DNA of 64,000 nt from Eulemur rufifrons (taxonomy: Eukaryota; Chordata; Mammalia; Primates; Lemuridae), in contig NC_090990.1 in the NCBI RefSeq assembly GCF_041146395.1, positions 43,410,001 to 43,474,000 on the forward strand. The letters are read 5' to 3'. The notes beneath the pieces are model-generated. The model worked only from the letters and a program-made list of their open reading frames with translations. It was not told where the DNA came from and did not search any database. Numbering within the stretch: position 1 is the stretch's first letter; each line of letters opens with the position of its first letter. This document shows, in pieces, positions 34,425-46,039 of the stretch. A program made the translations under genes and the position numbers.

Positions 34425-35180
34425 GCAACGTGGCATCGCCAAGTCTGTGCCAAGGATGGCTAGGACCGCCGATGATGACTGCACCTCTCGGTGTCTTACG
34501 GCACCTTCAGTTCTAACAGGACTCTCAAAACCCTGGTTTGCTCATGAAAATGCCCCTGTTCTATAAATCTGGCAGGTTCCACAGTCCAACAATTCCAACA
34601 TCTAAGTATTCCTAAGGTTTAAAACTGCCAGTAAATACTGGCTGGATACATAGACAGAGTGATAGAAACAAAGAAGCCAGATCTGAAGACCAAGTGTTTA
34701 CTCCACTGGAACACCCTTTAGGCAGACGGCCAGGCGAATGGGCTGAAATGGTGATGACTGAGTTAAATGTGGGTTTCGCATCCAGTGGGCTTTCCTATGA
34801 AACTGTGGAATTCCACTTCAGGGAAGAGGGGAGTTCAGCTTTCTAGAAATGCATATCACCAATGCCCACTGCAGATTCTGATATGCCCTGGGCAAGTGGG
34901 CAGGGTGGGCAGAGCTGCATATATGTATAATGGATTTTGGAAAAAATTCCCTGGGTAATTGTTATTAATATGTTTCTCTCCTCCCATCCCACCATGGCTG
35001 AGAACTCATGCTTAAAATCATGTCCTACAGATGGATACTCAGCTCCAAGCAAGGGCTTATTCAACCTCCAGTTTACCTCCTCAGTAATAACTCAATAATC
35101 TGTCCCTTTCTGCAGAACTGAACTTTCCACGTCACCTATACCTATTAGTTATGATGATAATTAAAAAAAAAAAAATTCCT
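34425..35180. other. Unrecognised DNA
   Basis: No repeat family or exon was recognised. Confidence 0.4.
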
Positions 35181-35184
35181 TCTA

Positions 35185-35600
35185 GAAATACAATACCTTA
35201 CAATTTGCAAAGCTGCTTGCTGTGCCACTGTCTCATCTGCTTCTCCTAACCCTAACCCCACCTGACGGAGAAGGAGCCCAAGGCTCCGGGGAGTGATGTG
35301 ACTTGCCTAAGGTCTAGCAGAGCCTTGAGTCTAACGTAGGCCTCCCAGATCTTTAGCCAGAGTTCTCTCCACTGCTGTCCTGAAAATAAAAAGGACTATT
35401 CATGTTATCATTTAGCCTCTTTGTCTCTTTTAGATAATACTAGTATTACATGATACACTCCAGACTAAGCACCTTCTGCACAGTATAGTTTATTTCCCAA
35501 ACAGCCCTTCAAGGTAGGCATTATTGCCCCATTTTACAGCTAAGGACACAGGCTCAGAGGTGAAGAGACCAACCTAAGGATGCATTCAGCTCAGGCATCC
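35185..35600 (-). repeat. Two adjacent MIR SINEs
   Basis: 35185-35380 carries 'tgtgacttgcctaaggtcta'. 35440-35600 carries 'gccccattttacagctaagg' and 'gtaggcattattgccccatt'. Both are antisense MIR. Confidence 0.7.
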
Positions 35601-35629
35601 TCTCCTCCCAGACACCTGCTCTGAGTTCC

Positions 35630-35810
35630 ATGCCTGGGCCTAAGGCCTGCTCCAAAACCCCACAGCACTCGTCACATTTGTTGATAGCATTTGCTCATAT
35701 ATTCCTCCTATCCACTGTGGTCTCTCCAAAGGTGGGGCCACATCTTATTCCCAAGGGCACCCAGCACCAATCCCAGGGCTGGCACATACTACATGTGTGG
35801 ATAAACATCG
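35630..35810 (+). repeat. L2 LINE 3' end
   Basis: 'ccacagcactcgtcacattt' and 'gggcacccagcaccaatccc' follow sense L2 towards its 3' end. Confidence 0.65.
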
Positions 35811-35814
35811 TGGA

Positions 35815-36735
35815 GTGCAGGGAATAAGCACAGAACTGGGGTTTTGAACACAAATGTCTCTGATCCCTGAATATCTTATTCGGTTCAATCAAAAATGGCC
35901 CACAAGCAGGCCAGGCATACATTCAGGTTCTGTCCAGAGAAAATTCTCCTGTTCCTCAAGTGACTCCAGCCATTTCTCCCAGCCAGAACCAAAAAGGGTA
36001 ATTGGGTTTCTAATGAAAGAACACCAGCCTTGTCCCCAAAGATCACTGTGCCTGAGTGAGACGAGAGCTAGCTAAGCCAAGCAGCAAATTCCTCCTTTAG
36101 TCTCTGCTTAAGGAAGATGAAGTTCCAATTACAAATTTCCTGAAAAAATTGCTACTCAATTGCACAAAGCTGATTTTCAAGGCATTGACACTTTCCTGGT
36201 TTGCTTGCTTATTAGAAACAGGAGCTGGGGGAGGATACAGGAGTATTTAAAAGCTGGTTTTCAGACCAATGAATCTGAAGAAATTCTCTTTTATTGGTCT
36301 GCAAGAGGAGGTGGGGGTGGGGTGGGCAGAACCAGATCTGATAAAGGAGATTAAATGGCCTTATACATCTGACAGCAAAGAACAGTCCCCACGGGAATCC
36401 CAAATCCTGCTGGTGCTAATAAAGTGCACGATATTACTCCGGTAATATAGTGTACAATATAAGGCGTCCAGATGCCGGGGCCAGAGCCACGACCTACATC
36501 TTCCACAAACCAATTTTCTGCTGAGTTGGATTGTGTAAAAAAGAATCCAAATACAGATTTTTTTTTCTTTGAAAGAAGAATTTCTTCCTTGGCTTTTTAC
36601 CTTGGCCTTTCTGCTCCTCCTACCTCCTGTGTTCTCAAAGTGGGAATTACTTCTAATCCACTCGCCAGAGAAGCCACTGCCTCACTCAACTGTGGGCCAT
36701 TAGCGGACAGTTGGGCTCCTTGCCATATTTCCAGT
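35815..36735. other. Unrecognised DNA
   Basis: No gene or repeat family recognised. The frame at 36472-36879 runs into the next MIR and has no domain. Confidence 0.4.
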
Positions 36736-36739
36736 GGCA

Positions 36740-36970
36740 GTGGGGTAGGAGGCAACAAGCCTGGAATTTGCAGACAAACTAGGTTCAAATCCTCCCTTTA
36801 TAAGATGCATGTCCTTGAGCAAGTTTCCCCTTGGTTCTCTGAGCCTCCGTTCCATACCTACCACACAGAAGCACTGTGAGTACTAAAGATAATTCATATG
36901 ATGTGTTCAGCACAAGAGCTTACAACATAGCAGGTGTTTAATAAGCAGTAACTAGTAGTAGTGGTAGTGG
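36740..36970 (+). repeat. MIR SINE with AGT-rich tail
   Basis: 'ctaggttcaaatcctccctt', 'agcaagtttccccttggttc' and 'tagcaggtgtttaataagca' follow sense MIR, ending in an 'agtagtagtggtagtggtag' run. Confidence 0.75.
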
Positions 36971-37074
36971 TAGTAGGAGCAGCCTCAATTAGTAAAGCTT
37001 AACGTCAACCTCATTAAAGGAACAGTAGTTTTTTTGGTAGGGAGTTTAGGGGGTGAAAGCTATAAAGCTTATTA

Positions 37075-37200
37075 ATAAGATGAACAGCAACAATGCTTTA
37101 TTTCTCCATTACCAGTTAGTGAGTATCTTCCAAGTATCCAGTAGTGTTATATGGATTGAGAAAATGTAGACAACAGTCAATCCCTCTCAAGACCTTGCAG
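37075..37200 (-). repeat. L2 LINE fragment
   Basis: 'gtgagtatcttccaagtatc' and 'ctctcaagaccttgcagact' resemble antisense L2. Confidence 0.45.
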
Positions 37201-37224
37201 ACTAGTGGGAACACTGAGAAATAT

Positions 37225-37445
37225 CATAACACCTGTTCCAAGCCAGTGTCCCCAGGAATTTAACATCAGTCATCTCATGCAACCTCAAAAAGCAGGAACC
37301 GCAAAAAGCAGACAAGACATGAATTATTAACCCCCATTTAGTAGATTAAAAAAATAAACTGAGGCTCAGAGAGAAGGGTCCTGGCTAAATTCACACATAA
37401 GACAGAGCCAGGATTTGGTCTAACCGCTCATCTCCAGCTCCTGAT
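37225..37445 (-). repeat. MIR SINE
   Basis: 'taacccccatttagtagatt' and 'aactgaggctcagagagaag' follow antisense MIR. Confidence 0.8.
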
Positions 37446-37649
37446 TGCTTCAGGCCTGAAGCATTCTGGGACACCTCTGGCTCTGCCAGCCGCTGGAACG
37501 CTGGCTCCAGCCATCTCCAAAGTCATGGCATCTCCATCAACCATGACTATTCTGTTCAGAAAATTGTTGGGGATTTCCTCAGAGCAAGCTCAGTGCAGCA
37601 CATAAGAGCTGCTATACAAATACTGCTTGGCTGACTGTAACAGTAATAA

Positions 37650-37870
37650 TAACAGATATAGAATACCTTTTCTTCATAGCACACTTTTCCATTCAAAAAA
37701 TTCTTTCACATATTATGGCATTAGTTTTCTTCCAGATCTTAATAGTAGATGCCATTATCCCATTTTCCAGATGACAAAAAAAGGCTCTGAGGTTCACTTT
37801 CTCAAAGCCACAAAATAAGGAAGGCAGAGAAGCCGCGCTCAGGGTGTGTGTAGGAACGCAGGTCTCAGGC
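37650..37870 (-). repeat. MIR SINE
   Basis: 'ccattatcccattttccaga' and 'tgacaaaaaaaggctctgag' follow antisense MIR. Confidence 0.75.
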
Positions 37871-38009
37871 TCTTCTTGCTGTCTTGACTCACCTGACACA
37901 TCAAAGGGATAATGTGAACTGAGAGGCCACAGCTCCCTCATCAGAGCAGCTGGAATGCAATGTCACTGCTAGGAATACAAATACAAATTTCACCCACCTC
38001 CTCCAAAGT

Positions 38010-38490
38010 AGCTGACTTCTACTGAGTGCTTGCTTGCTTAGTGCAGGACACGTTGCCAAATGCATTTCATGTATTATCATGTATAATCCTTATGTAGTAG
38101 GTTCTGAGATCATTTTTGTCTTACAGATGAGGAAACTAAGGTTTAGAGAGGTGAGATAACTTCCTGTAGGTGCAGGGGGTGGGTTTGGGATTTGAACGAA
38201 ATCAATCTGATCTCACAGACCCTAATGGCATCATCCTTTGTTTAATATCTGGCACAATCTCCCACCAATGTCTTCTGGAGGAACCCAATGTTTATTGACA
38301 ATATTTATTGATTGCCATTGAGTTCAAGACACTACCCTTGATGCTAGTTATACTGACTCATTTAATTCCCACAAGCACTCTATAAGCAGATAATATGTCC
38401 CCATTTTATAGAGGAGGACACTTTGGCTCAGTGATGCTAACTGTCCAAGACTGCAGAGCAGGCTTAGTGCAGAATCATTTTCAAACACAG
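38010..38490 (-). repeat. Two adjacent MIR SINEs
   Basis: 38010-38225 has 'cttacagatgaggaaactaa'. 38290-38490 has 'gtccccattttatagaggag'. Both are antisense and each carries its own 'tactgagtgcttg' or 'ttattgattgcc' start. Confidence 0.8.
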
Positions 38491-38639
38491 AAATATCAGG
38501 GGAAAGGTTCATTCTTCCTTCAACAACTTTGGGTCTCCTGGAAGATATGTGGCATACACACAAGAGAAACGTTTAAAGAAGGAAACAAGATGCAATGGAG
38601 CCAAATGACCACCTTTCAGATCCTAACTGCAAAGGCTGC

Positions 38640-38815
38640 TGAGATCATGGATAGAAAAGGCTGGATTAGTCTGGGAAGGCTGAACAGAGGAAGCAAAACT
38701 CCAGGTGGGTGTTGAAGACTGGAGGAAAATTTGGATGGGAAAGGCATTCCAGGCAGGAGTATTCAAAACTAACGTGGGGTCTGTAAATAGATTTGAGTAG
38801 CCAAAGGGAGCCCTG
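38640..38815 (-). repeat. L2 LINE fragment
   Basis: 'aggtgggtgttgaagactgg' and 'gaaaggcattccaggcagga' are antisense L2. Confidence 0.65.
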
Positions 38816-38819
38816 GCAA

Positions 38820-39780
38820 AATGGCAGGCAGTTGAGGAAGACCTACTTCCTGGGGTTCCAGCTGTGCCTCCAGCACTCCCTGAAAGCCCCAGACCCACAG
38901 CACTCTGTGGTCTCTTTGTTTTCCTCTTGCATGTAAGCCCATCAGGTGCCAAAGCCACATTAGGAAAGTCACAGAAGTTACAGGAGGGAAGGAAAAGATA
39001 CCACACACATCTCCCATGGGCCTCCTGGAAGGAGGGGAGAGCTTCGGTTTGCCCACAGTGCAAGCTGGTCTCAGCCCTTCCACTGCCCATTTCTCCCCCT
39101 CCTCTCCCCTCCCCTGTATTCTGCATGCAACAGCAAATGTATGAATGCTTGGATAGCTTGACAAAACAGTCTCTGAGATTTATTTCCGTTGGACAATCTT
39201 GCATTCTTTTTTTCTCCCTGCTGACAACTCTGTTAACAGCAAGCTCGCTCTGCAAGGCTGTGAATTTGGAGATCGCATACCTGGTGCAGACATTGTTGAT
39301 TAAAAACCAGACCAAGAAAGTGGACTTTCTGAGATGAGGATAAGCCTGCAGCCTGACTGGTTTTAGAGGACTCTGTCCATGACCTGGGAGTCAGTGACAG
39401 CTGAGAGCTTGGTATCTGAGATGGAAAAGACCACATGGGGTGAGAGATAGGGACAGTAACCCTGTGCAGTATGGTCAGTTCAGGGCAGGGGTGCAGGACC
39501 TGGAGACAGTTCCAGTAATTCAAAAACCCAATCTAGTTGAATGAGATCCAACAGTGGCCTTGAATTATTTTGAAACCTGAATGCTGATAAGGCACTGGGT
39601 AGTAGGTGCTAGGTAATAAATGTGGAAAATGTTTTGTCAAGCATGAATTTCTACATCAGTGCAAAGAATTTTAATTGTTACCCTTTTATGAAAGGAAGAA
39701 AATGATATCTTTTATGTCTGTTTTGGAAATTAGCTACCCATAAAGGCAAATAAACTTAGAAGCATAGAATTTCAGAGCTG
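38820..39780. other. Unrecognised DNA with overlapping open frames
   Basis: Long frames occur on both strands (minus 38623-39315, plus 38864-39337). They overlap each other, begin inside or beside an L2, and show no domain. I see no repeat family across 38820-39780. Confidence 0.4.
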
Positions 39781-39784
39781 GAGA

Positions 39785-40070
39785 GAAATGCATTCACTCC
39801 ATCAGCAAGCATTTAGAACCTGCATCTGGGAAGCAGACGCTGTGTGGGGCTCTGGGGCACCGGAGAGGAACCAGACCCAGGCCCTCAGGGTCCCCACAGA
39901 GAGTGATAAGTGACAGGGAGAGTCTTTGGGAGTGATGGGAACACAGGGATGGGGGGGTCTAAATCAGCATGGGGCATCAGGGCAGGTTTTCCACCCAAAG
40001 GGAAGTTGGGGCTGAGTTCCAAAGGAAGAATACGACAGTAGCCAGGCAAAGAAGCAGAGAACATGGTAGA
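39785..40070 (-). repeat. L2 LINE fragment
   Basis: 'gcattcactccatcagcaag' and 'aggccctcagggtccccaca' follow antisense L2. Confidence 0.6.
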
Positions 40071-40079
40071 AAGGGGTGA

Positions 40080-40235
40080 TAGCAAACGTTTGAAGCACCG
40101 ACTGAGCAAGGGCCTGACCTCCAAGCCCTTCGTATCACAGATGTGGAATTTGAGGCTCAGAGAGGAGAGAAACTTACCTAAGTCATCCAAGTAGCAAGTG
40201 GTACAACTAAAAATTCAGGACAAAGATTGCTTTTA
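40080..40235 (-). repeat. MIR SINE
   Basis: 'atttgaggctcagagaggag' and 'caagtagcaagtggtacaac' follow antisense MIR. Confidence 0.75.
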
Positions 40236-40256
40236 GCGACTCTACTATATTGCCTA

Positions 40257-40305
40257 CCTACTAAACATGGGATATAACACCTTCCTACTAAACATGGGAT
40301 ATAAC
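40257..40305. repeat. 27 bp tandem duplication, two copies
   Basis: The 22-mer starting cctactaaacatgggatata occurs at 40257-40278 and again, identical, at 40284-40305, separated by acctt. Perfect identity points to a recent slippage duplication. Confidence 0.95.
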
Positions 40306-40309
40306 TTAC

Positions 40310-41185
40310 CTGACCACACAGATGGGTAGTGCCAGGTGTGAGATGAGAACCCAGGTCTCCCGGCTCCTTCCATGATGCCAGCCAGACCCTGCAGCCCTCC
40401 AGGCTCACTGAGTCTTGAATCCCACACACGTGGGCCACTGCTCCTGAATCCTCCCCATGGCTCCCTCACTGTGGAACTCAGTCATCAAGACTGATGCCTT
40501 CATTTCTTTTTCATTAAGTTGACAAAAAGAATGAAGGCACCCTCCCTTCCTGGGGCCTTTCCCACCCTTGAAAACTACTGAGGTCACAAAGTCATCAGAC
40601 ATTCTCACTTCCAAGCCTTCCTTTTAAAGGCCAGCTGGTCTGGGAATAAAACACCTCAGTGTCGGGCATTTAATTTTTAAAGAGAGAGCAAAATGGCCAG
40701 GAGACTTTAAAAATTGCTCTCAGCTTTGTGTGTAATCACCAGCCAGGCTGGAGGTCACCACCAATCCCCACATCTCTTGAGACTCCCAGGCTTAGAGGAG
40801 CAGGCAGTGTGTTTGTTCCCAGAGCCAGAGAAAATTGCAGACCTGACCCTGCCTTCCCCGTGCTCAGAAAGGACCCACCTCTACAACAAAGCCCTATTCC
40901 TTATTGAACAACAGGCTTTCGGCCAGTCAGCCCCCCTCCGACAGCTTGACCACTAACAAAGAACTGATACAAAGGACATAGTGGCAACCTCCTACAAGGA
41001 TCCCCTAGAAGGCCCTGGTATATTACTCATGACATCTCAGGTTTGCAGGAAAACAACAGCTCCAGATAAATACCTGGTCCTGAAAAGCATGGCTTCATTG
41101 GTGCTTTGCCAAAAATACAGCAACAAGAGTAAGTGCTTACTAAGCCTAGGTTGCAGTAAGCCTCAAGGAGGCGTGGCATAATAGT
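40310..41185. other. Unrecognised DNA
   Basis: No repeat or gene recognised. Confidence 0.4.
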
Positions 41186-41189
41186 ACTG

Positions 41190-41660
41190 ATATTGATTGA
41201 ACATCCAATAACATCACAGACACTGTCTACTGAGTCTCTCTAAACCTCACGACAGCCCTGAAAGGTAGGAATTACAGCGTCATGGTCATCAGTATGGTGT
41301 GATGGTTAAGATTGTGGGTTCTGGAATCAGGCAGACTGGGTTTAAATTCCACCTCTGTCTCTTATCAACTGAGCAATTGTTTAACCTCTCTGTACCTAAG
41401 GATCCTCATCTTAGCAGTGGGGATGATTATAATCTCACCTTCAACTTCATAGGATTATTGTGAGGAGTAAATGAGTTAATAAATATAAAGTGCTTAGAGG
41501 AGTGCCTGGCACGTGGTAAGCTTCAATAAGCATTAGTTGTCGTCATTGTCATCTCCAACGTATGTGTGAGGGAAGTGAGTCCAGAGTGGGTGAGTGAATT
41601 AGCCAGAATCACCGAGCTGGTAAGTTAGAGAGTTAGAAATAAAACTCAGGGCCCTTTGAG
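41190..41660 (-). repeat. MIR SINE split by another MIR
   Basis: 'ctctaaacctcacgacagcc' with 'ctgaaaggtaggaattacag' (41240-41280) and 'gggtgagtgaattagccaga' (41588 on) are the two halves of one antisense MIR around the sense copy at 41291-41559. Confidence 0.7.
41291..41559 (+). repeat. MIR SINE, close to full length
   Basis: It begins 'cagtatggtgtgatggttaa', has the tRNA-like 'gggtttaaattccacctctg', the core 'tgagcaattgtttaacctct', and ends 'cacgtggtaagcttcaataa' with 'gcattagttgtcg'. This is the best preserved MIR in the window. Confidence 0.92.
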
Positions 41661-41729
41661 CTAAACCTCAACTCGTATATGGCCCTAGAATACTCTAATT
41701 TTAAAGTTAGTACCCAAACATTATATATC

Positions 41730-41870
41730 ATACGCAGGGAAGAGGAGGACTATTCCAAAGGCAATGAACTTGAGGGTCAGCAAAGGGAAGTGACGTGGGC
41801 CAAGACCACACACCTGCAAATGGGAGAACCAGACGTTGAACTCAGGTCTCAGAACAGCTTATTTCTCTCC
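41730..41870 (-). repeat. MIR SINE fragment
   Basis: 'gtgggccaagaccacacacc' and 'agacgttgaactcaggtctc' are antisense MIR. Confidence 0.55.
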
Positions 41871-42189
41871 ATCACCTGGGACAGAGCATGAGGGGCAACC
41901 AGAGTGGACTCGCCAAAATCGATGAGAAACAAGCTGGTAGAGTAGGCAATTAAGGTGGACACCTCCTGTCCACACCTGCACTGGAGAAGAATGTCATGCA
42001 CTGTGTAATAATGACTACTATATTAAGTGAGATGGTTTCCAAACCATGAGGTTTGAAACAAGGTTTGTTTTGAGCCACATGATAACCACCCTGTTTGAAT
42101 AAGAGGATGCTGACTATAAACTCAGGGTTCCCGATTGGAATGCAACCAACTGGGGACAGTCGGCATGTAGAGTCTCTAAAGTTCAAATT

Positions 42190-42400
42190 TAATTATACAC
42201 TATCTAGACATGTTCTCGTTCAGTCTTCATAACAGCCAGTGAGATTGGTACCCATTATTTCAATTTAGAGATGAGAAAATTCAGATCCAGAGGGATTAAG
42301 TAACTTGCTAAAAGGTAAAAATACTAGCAGGTGGCAGAGTTTGGAATCAAACCCAGATCAGTCTGTCTCACTCTAAAGCCATGCTCTTTCTCATAAGCTA
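42190..42400 (-). repeat. MIR SINE
   Basis: 'agagatgagaaaattcagat' and 'taagtaacttgctaaaaggt' follow antisense MIR. Confidence 0.85.
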
Positions 42401-42529
42401 TTGTGTGCTATTTTGTTTTTCTTGTTTTTAAATTAATTAATACCAATACCTATCACTCACAGCTTCTGACCAACATGAGATTCAAGAAACAGCACATTGA
42501 GTTGTTCTAATTCCAACCAAAAGCCAAAA

Positions 42530-42590
42530 TACCTGGACAGGCCTACAAAGATTAAATAACTTTCCCAAAGTCACGTAGCTTCTAAGAGAC
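42530..42590 (-). repeat. MIR SINE fragment
   Basis: 'aataactttcccaaagtcac' is the antisense MIR core. Confidence 0.5.
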
Positions 42591-42594
42591 AAAA

Positions 42595-42875
42595 ATGATT
42601 AAAGAGCTCTTGAAATATGAGACAAGACTACGCTTACTAGTTCTCGGTGCTGAACTCGCATGGAACTGTCCATGCCTGAGCCAGCAGCAGTCTACTTCAG
42701 CGTGCTCAACTCCTGGGAAGCAGTGCCTGCTTCTCGGACAGCAAAGTACCATTCTCACAGCTGAGCAGGCTCCCCCAGGATCGAGCTGTGGCCGACCACG
42801 CACTGCCCCCAAATGTGGTCACGATGGGCCAACACCGGAGTCCATCCACTGCCCCCTCACTTGTTCCACACACCA
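42595..42875. other. Unrecognised, CpG-retaining DNA
   Basis: A 94-codon plus-strand frame (42595-42879) lies here with no recognisable domain. No repeat seen. Confidence 0.35.
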
Positions 42876-42879
42876 TTAA

Positions 42880-43160
42880 TCAACTCATTCTGTGCCTGTC
42901 CCTGAAGCTAAAAGGAAGAACCCCCCCATGACCTCGAGGAGCTCCAGTCTGAGGGAGAAGGATGTTCAACACAGAAAGCACCGAGAGAGGAAAAGACACT
43001 GCGGGAGCAGAGAGGAGGGAGAGACTAGCTCTGTCTCAAAAAGTGAGCAGAAAAAGTGCTCAGAGCAGGTAATGTCTGAGTAGAGTCTTGATGATAGGAG
43101 GTTTGCTGATAGACGGAGAGTGACAAGGGAGGAGGTGGCATGGCACGTGGAGGGAACAGC
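42880..43160 (-). repeat. L2 LINE fragment
   Basis: 'catgacctcgaggagctcca' and 'ggaggtggcatggcacgtgg' follow antisense L2. Confidence 0.55.
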
Positions 43161-43164
43161 CAGA

Positions 43165-43435
43165 ACAAGGGCTCTGTTCAAATGTCACCTCCTCAGAGCA
43201 GCTGTGCCTGACCAGTCACATAGGAATAGCAGACTCTGTGTTTGTTCTGCTTTATTTCTCTTCCCGTGTATTAACTATCAATGACCTTATATTACCTGTC
43301 TGTTCCTTATCGCTTTCTCCCATAGGATGTAAGCGCCGTCTGAGCAGACTGTTTTCTTCACTGCTGTATCCCAGTGCCTAGAACTGTAGGCAACACACAG
43401 TAGATGCTTCATAAATATCTGTCGAATACATGGAC
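43165..43435 (+). repeat. L2 LINE 3' end
   Basis: 'tctgttcaaatgtcacctcc', 'atcccagtgcctagaactgt' and 'agatgcttcataaatatctg' follow sense L2 to its end. Confidence 0.8.
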
Positions 43436-43599
43436 AAGTTGCAGGTAGGTGGCTGAGATTACTGTGCAAATGCTTACCTGCTTGCCTCTTTAATGTGAAG
43501 CAGAATGTAGGGAACATGTTCTGAATCACCTCTCTCTTTTTCTCCCCATTCTCCTAATGTAAATTAAGGGTATTGAAATGCAGGGAGGAGGAGGAGAAG

Positions 43600-44125
43600 G
43601 GAGCCAACATTTATTGAGTATTGATTATGCTGATAGTTCACACCATTTCAATCTCCATAACAACTTGATGAGAAGGTATCATTATCCCCACTTTACAGTG
43701 AAGGAATTCCAGATGCCTGTGATTTATGCAGTCTCCCAGCTGGTAAGTGAAGCAGCAGGGCTGGGCTTGGACCCAGGTCTGCCCGATGCCCAGGGCGCTC
43801 CCAGGAGCCATATGGAGCCCTTTGCAGCCCCGTCTACAGTGACAGCAGAGGGACCTGCCTGCAGTGTGAGGAGCTGGCGAGAACTGCTGCTGCTTCCACA
43901 GCGTCTGTCCTTAGCCAGGGCTTCTCATTACTGTGCTGATTCTCACGATCCCCCACGCGAAGTATTTACATCCCCTGTCACTGTGTAAAGACATAGGCTC
44001 AGAAACCAAGGAACCTGCATCAAGGTCACCCAGGCAGCAAGGTGGCGGGGAAGGCAAAGGAGTCAAGCCTGGAGTCCAGAAGGCCTGACGCTGAAACCTG
44101 TGATCTTCCCTTCAAGCCACTCTGA
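43600..44125 (-). repeat. Two adjacent MIR SINEs
   Basis: 43600-43800 ('atccccactttacagtgaag', 'cttggacccaggtctgcccg') and 43930-44125 ('atcaaggtcacccaggcagc') are both antisense MIR. The 136-codon frame crossing them is incidental. Confidence 0.75.
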
Positions 44126-44129
44126 GCCA

Positions 44130-44580
44130 CGGACCATGAGAATTTGAAATCGAAAAAAGAAATCTCCATTTCAGCTCCTGGAACACATGACAGCTTCTCA
44201 CCCCAGATTGTTCTCAGCTCAGTATGAAAACATATAACAGAGTATGAATGCCTGAGTGAAAGAAAGACCTAAACTTGAATTATTCCAGAACGGCAAGCTA
44301 TTGTCAGTGATTGACAACCAGTCTCGACTCTCACCAGTGACAGCCACACACAAAGTCAGCCTTCAAAAAGAGCTCAGTTCTCTTCAATTAGCAGAGCTGA
44401 AATGAAACCACTTAGAAAATTATACTATTGGGCAACTGGTGGGTTTTAAACATAATGAGAAAAATAAAGGCTAGGCCTGATGTTTACCATCAGCTGAGCT
44501 AGAGACGTCAGCTATGCCAGGACTTGGGACCACACATTCTCCTGGAATTCACGCCTATCTGCCTGCCTGCCACTGATCCA
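44130..44580. other. Repeat-free segment
   Basis: No repeat recognised. It includes a CRE-like 'gagacgtcagct' near 44502. Candidate conserved non-coding DNA, function unknown. Confidence 0.3.
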
Positions 44581-44584
44581 GCCC

Positions 44585-45260
44585 TGCATTCATTCATTCT
44601 CTCATTCATTTAGCAAATATTTATTGATGCCTGATTGCCAAGGACTGGAACTACAATGGGAAGCAAAACAGATACTGTCAGTGCCTGCTGGGGCTGCCAG
44701 ACCAGTAAACAGGCATCAGGACACCCTGCAGTAGGTGGCTTAGTGAGGAAAATGCAGGGTGCTCAGGGGCAGAGCAGACAGAGGGCCCTGCAAAAGTGAC
44801 ATTTCACAATGAGTGGAAAATAGTCGTGTGGGATAGAAATGCCTGCCTAGTGGGCAATGTGCTCAGCCATCAAGAGAAAGACGAGGGTGGCCAGGGCAGG
44901 TGACAGTCAGCTGTAGAAGGAGTGGCCCTCCTCCTGCAGGGCCCACCTGTCTGTGTCCCAGGAGTGCTAGGATCACAGCTCTGGGAAGCTGGAAGAGCAT
45001 CGAGTCACTCATCACCATTCACTCAACAAATCCTGTCTCAGGACATGAAAGGCTCCAAAGAGAACAAGAACAGGGCACACACAGGAGCAGCCAGCAATGC
45101 CCTAGGACTATGCTGCATGGGCCAGGTCACAGAGGCTAGCCATGTGAGGGAACTGCACTTCATCCTGAGGCAATGGGGAGCCACTGAAGGCTTGAGACAG
45201 AAGAAGGGACACCCAGAGCCAATGACGTCTACCCAGCCCATATTTGTGGGATTCCTAACT
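44585..45260 (-). repeat. L2 LINE
   Basis: 'attcattcattctctcattc', 'gcaaatatttattgatgcct' and 'catcctgaggcaatggggag' with 'ccactgaaggcttgagacag' follow antisense L2 across much of its 3' half. The plus-strand frames inside are incidental. Confidence 0.7.
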
Positions 45261-45399
45261 TCTGCAGGTACAAGGCCTAGGGGGAATGGACAAGAAAAAA
45301 CAGAGAAATATGGGAGTTTATCTGGTTGAAGGAAAAGTACAGGGTAGACTTGCTTCTCAGATATGGAGCACAGGGAAGGGAGAAGAAAATGAAGATAGG

Positions 45400-45540
45400 C
45401 ATCTCTTCCTGGCTCTGCCTCTAATTAGCTGCTGCGTAGTACTGCACTAGTCAACCTCCAGCCCACCCCCACACACATATACCTTGCCTCAGCATCCTCA
45501 TCTGTGTGACAGGCAGAGAGTTAGGTAGCTAATTAAAAAT
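45400..45540 (+). repeat. MIR SINE
   Basis: 'ctggctctgcctctaattag' and 'cctcagcatcctcatctgtg' are sense MIR. Confidence 0.65.
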
Positions 45541-45740
45541 GGTGATTACTAACAGTTAATGAAACATTACTCTGAGCCAAATGTGTATCTTCTCTAATAC
45601 AACCATCCTGTGAAGGAGATGCAATTATGATCATCCCCATTTTGCAGCAATGGAAATTGAAATTTGGAGATGTTAAGTAGCTGGTTGAAGGTCAGATATG
45701 TAGTAAGTAGTAGAGCTGGAATTTGAATGCAGCACTCAAA
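45541..45740 (-). repeat. MIR SINE
   Basis: 'atccccattttgcagcaatg' and 'agatatgtagtaagtagtag' follow antisense MIR. It abuts the sense MIR to its left. Confidence 0.75.
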
Positions 45741-46039
45741 TGCTTAGCCATGAAAACACCCTATTTCAAGGTCCTTGTAAATTCATTTCACAAGGATTTT
45801 CTAAACACCTGGGCTATGAGGACAAAGCTCTCCCAGTGTGAGACGAACACATATTCTCCTTTAGATCGGGAGCCCTGAATTCTAGTCCTGGTTAATAGTG
45901 TCATTAACTCAATTCGCCTCCATGAAGAGTTTGTGTGGCGGTGTGTATAGAGAGAGGGGTGGAAGAAGTGAGTGTGACAAAATGATCTCTCTGGGTCTCT
46001 CTCTTGCACTTTGAAATCATCCTGTGTCAACAGGATGTC

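Noticed and set aside
38623..39337. Overlapping 230- and 157-codon frames on opposite strands
   Set aside because: They overlap each other, one begins within an L2 fragment, and neither shows a domain or splice structure.
43578..43988. 136-codon frame
   Set aside because: It crosses two MIR elements; no domain.
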